This document shows, one piece after another, positions 1 to 6,087 of a stretch of DNA of 64,000 nucleotides. A model generated the notes under the pieces. The model was not told where the DNA came from and made no database searches. It saw only the letters and a list, made by a program, of their open reading frames with translations. Each line of letters starts with the position of its first letter. The stretch's first letter is position 1. The DNA comes from Mucilaginibacter phyllosphaerae. Lineage in GTDB: Bacteria; Bacteroidota; Bacteroidia; Sphingobacteriales; Sphingobacteriaceae. The DNA lies in the NCBI RefSeq assembly GCF_004378255.1, contig NZ_SNQG01000004.1:248001-312000 (forward strand). Reading direction: 5' to 3'. A program made the translations under genes and the position numbers.

Positions 1-68
1 GGTTTCTTTTCTTACAAAAACTATTTTTTAAACGGTTTTTCTTAGGCGTTAATGGTTGTTATTTCTCG

Positions 69-83
69 TTAACGAAACGTTAA
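69..83. promoter_or_regulatory. Short inverted repeat upstream of the element's first HTH gene
   Basis: TTAACG-AAA-CGTTAA, two perfect 6-base arms with a 3-base centre, lies about 90 bases before the HTH/excisionase-like gene. It could be an operator for that regulator. Nothing else in bases 1-169 is recognisable as a gene. The assignment as an operator is inference. Confidence 0.3.
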
Positions 84-169
84 TCATCTTGCTTTCTGTG
101 AATATATTCCTTATATGATCTAGCTATAGGCATTATATCCTATAACTAATCCATAATGAAAGGTAATGA

Positions 170-376
170 ATGACAGAAAAAACCAACCATGATCCATTGT
201 TAGATAGAAAAGAAGCAGCTCGATACATTAATTTCGCCCCCGGCACGTTAGCCGTTTGGGATTGCACCAAACGCCACAATTTGAATCCAATTAAAATTGG
301 CAAATCGGTTCGCTACCGCCGTTCGGATTTGGATAAATTCCTCGAACAAAGTCTTACCCGTACCAGGGTCAAATAG
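170..376 (+). CDS. Small helix-turn-helix (excisionase/MerR-like) DNA-binding protein
   Basis: This is a 68-aa protein of the HTH_17/excisionase type. The sequence LLDRKEAARYINFAPGTLAV (residues 10-29) is the usual helix-turn-helix, followed by the wing 'IKIGKSVRYRRSDLDKFLE' near the C terminus. Such proteins either bend DNA for integrase-driven excision or regulate element genes. An AAAGG-like ribosome site sits just before the ATG. It is followed after 50 bases by the primase gene in the same direction, so it may head the replication/maintenance operon of the mobile element. Excision factor versus transcriptional regulator cannot be decided here. Confidence 0.75.
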   Translation: MTEKTNHDPLLDRKEAARYINFAPGTLAVWDCTKRHNLNPIKIGKSVRYRRSDLDKFLEQSLTRTRVK

Positions 377-426
377 GCAAGCATTAGCTTTCCCTAAATC
401 AAACAACTATTTTTTGGAGATCGCCT

Positions 427-1326
427 ATGAATATAGACGAAGCGAAACGTATACCCTTGTCCCTAATATTGGAAAAAATTGGGATGTACCCCGTAAAGCA
501 GAATGAGAAAGATTCCTGGTACTACGCATTTTGGAGGAATGAAAAAACAGCCAGCTTGCATGTGAACTTAAAAACCAACCAATGGTATGACTTTGGGGAT
601 GGTGTAGGCGGCGATGCCGTTAATCTCGCTTGCCTGCATCTAAAGAATACCAATGAACACGATACCGTTGCCGATGCATTGCGTTGGCTAAGTAATATGA
701 CCGTATCTAATTTCAACCAGCGGTTTATTGCCAGCGCAGTAGAGAACGAACCCTACTGGCAATTAATAAAATCCGAGCCGCTAAAAAACATCGCCTTACT
801 ACGATACCTGGATAAGCGAGGAATTGATCGAAAATTGGCGAACGAAGTTATAACAGAATGCTATGTCCGTAATAACGATAATTCCAAAAAGGTATTTGCC
901 CTTGGCTTTAAAAACGAAGATGGAGGCTGGGAGCTTAGGAACGCCTATTTTAAAAGTTGCGTCGCTCCTAAAACGATTACCTTTATTCGTGGTAAAGATC
1001 ATAAACCGCGAAACATCCACCTTTTCGAAGGATTTATGGATTTTCTGACCGTGCTTACGATCAACAAGGGGCCGCTTAAAGACGACACCATTATCTTAAA
1101 CTCCTTAAGTTGCCTATCGGCTGCGACTCCTTACATGCAAAACTACGGTTATCGTGCCGCTTATACCTGGATGGATAACGACAAGGCCGGCAGGAAAGCA
1201 ACGATCCAACTTGCGGAATTTTGTAAAACTGAAGCTGATTTATTGCACAAGCCATTAAACGAAGTATATGCCTCGCATAAAGATGTGAATGCCTGGCACA
1301 TGTCCAACCTCAACTTGTCTATATAG
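427..1326 (+). CDS. Toprim-domain primase-like protein of a mobile element
   Basis: A 299-aa protein with the layout of small plasmid/ICE primases. The N terminus (about residues 1-90) resembles the primase zinc-binding module: 'FWRNEKTASLHVN', then 'WYDFGDGVGGDAVNLAC'. The cysteine ligands of a true CHC2 finger are not visible. A toprim domain follows (about 200-290), with the acidic motif 'HLFEGFMDFLT' and the DxD-like 'WMDNDKAGRKA'. It probably makes primers for the transferred or replicating strand. It lies 8 bases upstream of radC on the same strand. No helicase domain is fused, so it would work with another element or host helicase. Confidence 0.8.
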   Translation: MNIDEAKRIPLSLILEKIGMYPVKQNEKDSWYYAFWRNEKTASLHVNLKTNQWYDFGDGVGGDAVNLACLHLKNTNEHDTVADALRWLSNMTVSNFNQRFIASAVENEPYWQLIKSEPLKNIALLRYLDKRGIDRKLANEVITECYVRNNDNSKKVFALGFKNEDGGWELRNAYFKSCVAPKTITFIRGKDHKPRNIHLFEGFMDFLTVLTINKGPLKDDTIILNSLSCLSAATPYMQNYGYRAAYTWMDNDKAGRKATIQLAEFCKTEADLLHKPLNEVYASHKDVNAWHMSNLNLSI

Positions 1327-1334
1327 GTGCATAA

Positions 1335-1823
1335 ATGCTAGCAGATAAACTCAAAAACTTATATCGCGTTGCAGAGGTAGAGTTAACTTATAAAAATACG
1401 ACTGAACCCCAAGATCGAATAAGGGTGTCAAGTTCAATAGAGGCGTATCATGTCTTTAAAGGACTATGGGATTTTGACAAGATTGATTTGGTGGAGCAGT
1501 TCAAGATATTGATGCTTAACCGCAACAATGCCTGCCTTGGTGTTTCCAACCTCACTTCAGGCGGAACCGCTTCCTGTCCGGTTGATCCTAAACTTGTATT
1601 TGCTACCGCTCTAAAAGCTAACGCAGCGGCAATTATCATGGTTCACAATCATCCATCGGGAAATCCTCAGCCAAGTGAAACGGATATAATCTTAACGAAA
1701 AAAATGTGCGGGGCCGGAAATGTAGTTGGGATTACGGTTTTAGACCACGTAATTATCACAAGGCACAATTATCTTTCGATGGGTGACGAGGGCTTAATGC
1801 CATTGGCGAGCTATACGCTGTAA
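1335..1823 (+). CDS. RadC-family JAB/MPN domain protein (short, mobile-element form)
   Basis: This 162-aa protein is essentially the RadC JAB domain. It shows the JAMM metal motif 'MVHNHPSGNPQPSETD' at about residues 101-116 and the conserved 'NLTSGGTASCPVDPKLVFATAL' region before it. The N-terminal helix-hairpin-helix of chromosomal RadC (about 220-230 aa) is missing, as is common for copies on ICEs and plasmids. Its molecular role is unsettled. The 8-base gap to the primase gene suggests one operon. Confidence 0.85.
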   Translation: MLADKLKNLYRVAEVELTYKNTTEPQDRIRVSSSIEAYHVFKGLWDFDKIDLVEQFKILMLNRNNACLGVSNLTSGGTASCPVDPKLVFATALKANAAAIIMVHNHPSGNPQPSETDIILTKKMCGAGNVVGITVLDHVIITRHNYLSMGDEGLMPLASYTL

Positions 1824-2029
1824 CTGTACATCTAGATATCACCTTTCCTGACAGAAAGATCCAATAGCTACGGACGGAGATTACCGAAGCCGTTCCCGTC
1901 ACCAACTAAAATTTTCCTCTGCCTTACAGGGCATTCACTCTCCCATCCAAAATTTCAGCCGGTTTGTTCACTAAAACTTCGGTGTTGCATCTCCTGTAAC
2001 GATTAACTCTACCAGGAAAGGATAACACC

Positions 2030-2257
2030 ATGTCTACACACAACCACAATGAGCATGAAATGAGACAGGAAATAAAAGTCACCCTCCAACTAACCCTATG
2101 GCTTAACGCGAGTTGGAACGAACAGGAAATTGAGCGTTACGCCAAGGAAAACCTCATAAACACATTCGCCGACCAAAAAAACTTTTACCACCCGGAGCGC
2201 TTAATTGACATCGTAGACATTCAACAAGAAGCCGAAATCTATGGATTGAGCGATTAA
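2030..2257 (+). CDS. Hypothetical small acidic protein of the mobile element
   Basis: A 75-aa protein with a good AGGAAAGGA ribosome site 8 bases before ATG. It begins with a His/Asn-rich stretch and has a body of amphipathic helices ('EQEIERYAKENLINTFADQ'). I do not recognise the family. It lies 36 bases before the ardC-like gene in the same direction and is probably cotranscribed with it. The 206-base gap upstream (1824-2029) holds no recognisable gene and may contain its promoter. Confidence 0.6.
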   Translation: MSTHNHNEHEMRQEIKVTLQLTLWLNASWNEQEIERYAKENLINTFADQKNFYHPERLIDIVDIQQEAEIYGLSD

Positions 2258-2293
2258 CACCCACATCTTACCACTTTATCGAAAGGCGATACA

Positions 2294-3205
2294 ATGCAGA
2301 CAATAGAAAACCAACCGGCAGTCGAAACTAAATCGGTATTTAAAGATGTTTACCAAATGGTCACCAATACAATCATCGAACAGCTTGAACAAGGGGTAAT
2401 CCCATGGCAGCAATCATGGAATAGTTCAGGATATGAATTGCCGTTAAGTCTTCCAGCTAATAACGTCACCGGCAATTACTATCGCGGCATTAACATCGTG
2501 TTGCTTTGGTCGGCAGCAATGAAAAACAAATTTGAAACCAACGAATGGGCCAGCTTCAAACAGTGGTCTTCGAAGAATGAATTTGTCCGTAAAGGCGAAA
2601 AGGGCAACATGGTTATCTATTATGATACCATCGAAAAAGAAGAGGACGGTGAAATAAAAAAGATCCCATTCATCAAAGCATCCTATGTATTCAATCGCTG
2701 CCAGTTAAACAGTTATGAGGCACCGGCAAAAGTAAGTTCTGATAGTCAACCGGCGTTATTTGAGAAAATTGACCCAATTGATGCTTTTTTAGAGAACACT
2801 AAGGCGGTGATTGAAACGTATGACGGTGACCCGTGCTACAACTTTGCGGATGATAAAATTCGTGTACCCTATGCTGATAGGTTTGTAAACACGACTACTT
2901 GCACGGCAACCGAAGGATTTTACTCCACGATGCTACATGAGCTGGTGCACTGGTCTGGCGCGAAGCATCGCTTAAATCGCAATAAGGGCAAAAAGTTTGG
3001 CGATCAAGCTTATGCAGCTGAGGAACTGGTTGCCGAGTTTGGCGCTGCGTTTCTGTGCGCAGGCTTTGGAATTGCAACGGTAGAGAAGGGTGACCATACC
3101 GGTTATATAGATCACTGGTTGAAAGTGCTTAAAGAAGATAACCGTTGCATTGTAAGTGCGGCTAGTGAGGCAAGCAAAGCAGTTGATTATTTGTACAAGA
3201 TTTAG
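2294..3205 (+). CDS. ArdC-family antirestriction protein (ssDNA-binding, zincin-like)
   Basis: This 303-aa protein has the two-part ArdC layout. The N-terminal ssDNA-binding domain covers about residues 15-150 ('QLEQGVIPWQQSW', 'NYYRGINIVLLW', 'WASFKQWSSKNEFVRKGEK'). A zincin-like peptidase domain follows with 'LHELVHWSGAKHRLNR' (HExxH from about residue 215) and the downstream glutamate of 'AAEELVAEFGAAFLC'. ArdC proteins protect incoming single-stranded element DNA from restriction on entry to a new host. Position next to primase and radC fits a leading-region gene. Length is usual for the family. Confidence 0.88.
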   Translation: MQTIENQPAVETKSVFKDVYQMVTNTIIEQLEQGVIPWQQSWNSSGYELPLSLPANNVTGNYYRGINIVLLWSAAMKNKFETNEWASFKQWSSKNEFVRKGEKGNMVIYYDTIEKEEDGEIKKIPFIKASYVFNRCQLNSYEAPAKVSSDSQPALFEKIDPIDAFLENTKAVIETYDGDPCYNFADDKIRVPYADRFVNTTTCTATEGFYSTMLHELVHWSGAKHRLNRNKGKKFGDQAYAAEELVAEFGAAFLCAGFGIATVEKGDHTGYIDHWLKVLKEDNRCIVSAASEASKAVDYLYKI

Positions 3206-3248
3206 ATATAAGATTGACCTTTTCTATTTGTTAGTTTAAAATAATTTA

Positions 3249-3827
3249 ATGAATTGGAAACGGTCAATCCTTATCAAAATTTTTGAAATAGTTTTTTATA
3301 CAGATCAAAACCTGCGCGTATGCCTACCTAAAGTTAAAGGGACTTTTTCAAGATATCTAACATGGTATTTGATTAAAAGCATGGATGTAATAAATCAAAT
3401 CGTGATACATGCTATATTAAATAAAATTGGATGGCCATATAAAAGTATTTATGGGGATAAAGTTTCACTGACTGCTTACTACGTTATAATGCATAGCAGT
3501 AAAGAAAAAATAAGAAAATATATTAAACAACTAGCGTTTGCCACCGAGTTAGGCGAGGCCGATTGCCAGCATTTAGCAAATATGATTGACCGTTTGCTGA
3601 AATATCGAGGTAAGAAACAAATATATGGTAACGCAATAAGAGGTTTAAAAATAAATGGCCAACTTCAATACTATATTTACCCTATTGTTAATTTTAAAGA
3701 CGTTAATAAACGACGAAAAAAGATAGGATTAAAACATACGATTGAAGAATACGCGGAAATTAATAATGCCATTTTAAATTATGGCGATGATATTTCAATA
3801 AGGCTTACACGATATCTTTGCGATTGA
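3249..3827 (+). CDS. DUF6624 family protein, no signal peptide
   Basis: A 192-aa protein matching the DUF6624 pattern. It has 'TDQNLR' near residue 20, 'NKIGWPYKS' near 60, 'HSSKEKIRKYIKQL', 'MIDRLLKYRGKKQIYGNAI' near 120-138, and 'VNKRRKKIGLKHTIEEY'. The gene at 5056-5634 shares every one of these blocks. The N terminus is short and positively charged with no clear signal peptide, so it is either cytosolic or has lost its export signal. An internal ATG at 3381 would drop the DQxxR block and is less likely. It is convergent with the ATP-grasp gene, 19 bases apart, and very AT-rich. No function is established for the family. Confidence 0.72.
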   Translation: MNWKRSILIKIFEIVFYTDQNLRVCLPKVKGTFSRYLTWYLIKSMDVINQIVIHAILNKIGWPYKSIYGDKVSLTAYYVIMHSSKEKIRKYIKQLAFATELGEADCQHLANMIDRLLKYRGKKQIYGNAIRGLKINGQLQYYIYPIVNFKDVNKRRKKIGLKHTIEEYAEINNAILNYGDDISIRLTRYLCD

Positions 3828-3846
3828 GTCGGCGATTTTTAATTTG

Positions 3847-4848
3847 TTATTGAACGCTATATCTCTTGATTCCATTCTCGGTTGGTTCTATAAGCGCTAA
3901 CGCGAATGTCTTTGAAATCGGCAGCCCTGTAATATCTTCAATCCAACCATACTGCCCAGTAGGATTTACTTCTAAAAATACATATTCTCCTTCGGGATTA
4001 ATGATTAAATCCATGGCTCCATAATTGAGCCTCAATGCTCTCATTAGCTTTAAGATGCGATCTGAAATTTTTCGGGGAATTTCATGTACTGCGTGTTTAA
4101 CATTTTCAAAATCATATCTTCTCCAATCATGCTTAGTTCGGTCACTACTTTGTGAGTGAATTTCGCAAGCAAAAACATGATGTCCGATAATAGTTACTCT
4201 TAGTTCAATTTTTTTTTCAATGTACTGTTGAATGATCATTGGCGCAATACTTAGGGATTGATCTCGTCCGATGAACTCCTTTGTAGTTACCATTTGAGTG
4301 TAAATACCCACCGGAGCGTCAGCTTCGTTGACTAAATTTGTATGTCTCAAAGGCTTGCACGCGACTTTGTCTCCATGATTTCTACTAAAGTTTACTATCT
4401 CATTAATGTTGTTAGATATAATAGTATCAGGGATTTTTAAGCCAACTGTTGATGCTAACCGAAGTTGATATAGCTTATTATGCTCTAAGAGATTTTTTCC
4501 CCACAAGGGATGGTTGACCCAATAACTTTCTAGTGTAGTAGTTAAAGACCATATTGCATGTTTCCATTGCGCATGAATATATTCTGAATGACTTTTACCG
4601 TCAAATGTTGTTAATGAAGGCCTTCGATAACAAACCGAAAGGATTTCTGACGGCAAAATTTCAATTTCATTTAATGTATAATTACAGTCGATCGATAAAT
4701 TACTTAACGTAATTGTCAGCTTTTCACTTGCGGCGAAAAAATCTTCAGTATTAATTCGAATGTAATATTGGTTTAATTTGTCCAACCAAGCAACGACGGA
4801 GTTTACAGCATTATCGGAATGATTTGTGATAAATAAGATTTTCTTCAC
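3847..4848 (-). CDS. MvdC/MvdD-type ATP-grasp ligase (graspetide maturase)
   Basis: A 333-aa ATP-grasp protein of the microviridin-ligase family. Such enzymes form omega-ester or omega-amide links between Ser/Thr/Lys and Asp/Glu side chains of a precursor peptide. Visible family blocks are 'SVCYRRPSL' (about 92), 'YWVNHPLWGKNLLEHNKLYQ' (about 128-147), 'GLKIPDTIISNN', 'EKKIELRVTIIGHHVFACEI' (about 230), 'SQSSDRTKHDWRRYD', 'LRLNYGAMDLIINPEG' and the metal-binding 'VFLEVNPTGQYGWIEDITG' (about 305). The start is GTG, 3 bases after the stop of the precursor gene, so the two are surely translated together. Only one ligase is present, unlike the MvdC+MvdD pair of classical microviridins. No dedicated exporter or protease lies beside it. 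Confidence 0.88.
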   Translation of the reverse strand: MKKILFITNHSDNAVNSVVAWLDKLNQYYIRINTEDFFAASEKLTITLSNLSIDCNYTLNEIEILPSEILSVCYRRPSLTTFDGKSHSEYIHAQWKHAIWSLTTTLESYWVNHPLWGKNLLEHNKLYQLRLASTVGLKIPDTIISNNINEIVNFSRNHGDKVACKPLRHTNLVNEADAPVGIYTQMVTTKEFIGRDQSLSIAPMIIQQYIEKKIELRVTIIGHHVFACEIHSQSSDRTKHDWRRYDFENVKHAVHEIPRKISDRILKLMRALRLNYGAMDLIINPEGEYVFLEVNPTGQYGWIEDITGLPISKTFALALIEPTENGIKRYSVQ

Positions 4849-4851
4849 AAA

Positions 4852-5001
4852 CTACTCGTCATCTGAATCTTGTACAGCGTTACTACCAACACCAGTTACG
4901 CCCAAATTGGTATAAGTCGAAGCAGAAGAAGAAATTTGTATTTCTTCTAAAAAATCAAATAAAAATGGTTTTGGCGTTTCTACTAATTGTTTGTTCTCCA
5001 T
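4852..5001 (-). CDS. Graspetide (microviridin-like) precursor peptide, 49 aa
   Basis: A small ORF directly upstream of the ATP-grasp ligase. The leader contains 'KPFLFDFLEE' (residues 11-20), which matches the PFFARFLE-type recognition helix of microviridin precursors. The following stretch has many possible hydroxyl acceptors ('SSSASTYTN', residues 24-32, then T36 and S40). The C terminus is acidic: 'QDSDDE' (44-49), supplying Asp/Glu donors. The classical TxKxPSD core is absent and there is no lysine in the core, so only ester links would be possible. Stop and ligase start are 3 bases apart. The order leader, hydroxyl residues, acidic tail, ligase is what supports the call; the ring pattern cannot be read from sequence. 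Confidence 0.82.
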   Translation of the reverse strand: MENKQLVETPKPFLFDFLEEIQISSSASTYTNLGVTGVGSNAVQDSDDE

Positions 5002-5055
5002 GACTTTATATTTAGATTATTATTTATGCTTAAATTTAATGATATGTTTTAATAT

Positions 5056-5634
5056 TTACAATTTAATGTTCCAAAATTTTAAATAATCAGCCATGGGCGT
5101 AAATCCCATCAGTTTTCTTCGTTCATCAATAAGATTCATATTGATAACGGGTAATACAAAATATTCTTTTGTTTCTGAATCTTGCCCTATTTGTGTCCCA
5201 TAAATTTGAGGTTTACCTTCTTGAATAGCAATTCTATCTTGTAGTAATCCTAGATGAGTAAATTTAATTTTCCCTATGCGCGCGGCGTCACTTATTAATG
5301 AAACATATTGTTTTTGAACACTCAATTTGGCGTGCTGTATTGTTATAAAAATAATTCTACTTTCTTCTTTTGAAATAAAACTATCATACGGCCAATTATA
5401 TTTCTTTATTACAGCTTTTACTATCATAAAGTTTACATAGTCAGCAAAGTTCATTTGCGATTGAAAGCTATTATCAAAGTCTTTTGATCTGTATTTTTGA
5501 TCGTTAATCAAAACTTTTTTTAATGCCTCAACTACTTTTGGTTGGTTATTGATACCCCATCCCGTAAAAGAGAATAAAAAGAATGTGGTAAATATTATGT
5601 AGAGATTTTTTAATAACAACTTAAATGCTCCCAC
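5056..5634 (-). CDS. DUF6624 family protein with signal peptide
   Basis: A 192-aa protein starting at GTG. Residues 5-28 form a signal peptide or membrane anchor ('KLLLKNLYIIFTTFFLFSF'), with no lipobox cysteine. The mature part carries the DUF6624 blocks: 'LINDQKYRSK' (about 41), 'KKYNWPYDSF', 'FITIQHAKLSVQKQYVSLI', 'LLQDRIAIQEGKPQIYGTQI' and 'IDERRKLMGFTPMADYL'. It is 54 bases upstream of the precursor peptide gene on the same strand and is probably the first gene of the graspetide operon. A role in export, processing or immunity is possible but unproven. It is a paralogue of the gene at 3249-3827. Confidence 0.75.
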   Translation of the reverse strand: MGAFKLLLKNLYIIFTTFFLFSFTGWGINNQPKVVEALKKVLINDQKYRSKDFDNSFQSQMNFADYVNFMIVKAVIKKYNWPYDSFISKEESRIIFITIQHAKLSVQKQYVSLISDAARIGKIKFTHLGLLQDRIAIQEGKPQIYGTQIGQDSETKEYFVLPVINMNLIDERRKLMGFTPMADYLKFWNIKL

Positions 5635-5703
5635 AATTTGTGTCTACTTATTAAGTATTCAAGTATAAACTAGTAATGGATTTAAGAAAGTAAATATGGT
5701 GAA

Positions 5704-6087
5704 TTAGAAACTAGAAGTTATTTCGATGCATTCAATAATAGTCTGGTGCTCGTTCAGCGATAGTTTATATCTTTCGTCGGTACAGATAATTTTGCGTGGT
5801 GAATGAGTTAGCAATAAATTATATAAGGGTAGTAACTTTGATCCTTTGATAATTACAAGATGCGTTGTATAGATGAGTGTTAAAGTATTATGATCTGGTG
5901 TATAATCGCCAGAAATCAAATAGGCGTAGTTTAAAAACTTCATCCTTCCGTCTGGCCAAACAAAGCACAAATTTCGCACATGACCTGGCGTATCATATAA
6001 ATCGTTTCCAGATGTATTGTTATCCGAAGCTGTGGCAGGGTTGCTTTCCTGCATTTCATCAAATTTTAATTTAAAGTTCTGGCTCAT
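5704..6087 (-). CDS. Hypothetical protein coupled to the relaxase gene
   Basis: A 127-aa protein with no family I recognise. ATG at 6087 lies inside the 3' end of the relaxase gene (17-base overlap); a GTG at 6093 is a possible start two codons earlier. The N-terminal third is polar and probably disordered ('ESNPATASDNNTSGNDLYD'). The rest alternates beta-like segments ('YTPDHNTLTLIYTTHLVII'). The overlap implies translational coupling to the relaxase, so it may serve transfer, but nothing in the sequence shows how. Confidence 0.6.
   Translation of the reverse strand: MSQNFKLKFDEMQESNPATASDNNTSGNDLYDTPGHVRNLCFVWPDGRMKFLNYAYLISGDYTPDHNTLTLIYTTHLVIIKGSKLLPLYNLLLTHSPRKIICTDERYKLSLNEHQTIIECIEITSSF

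Noticed and set aside
1335..1823. RadC as part of a DNA-repair or defence island
   Set aside because: Short JAB-only RadC genes are routine baggage of Bacteroidota mobile elements beside primase and ArdC.
1824..2029. The 206-base gap after radC as an oriT or small RNA
   Set aside because: Only short GC-rich imperfect repeats (around CGGACGG) are visible; nothing firm enough to call.
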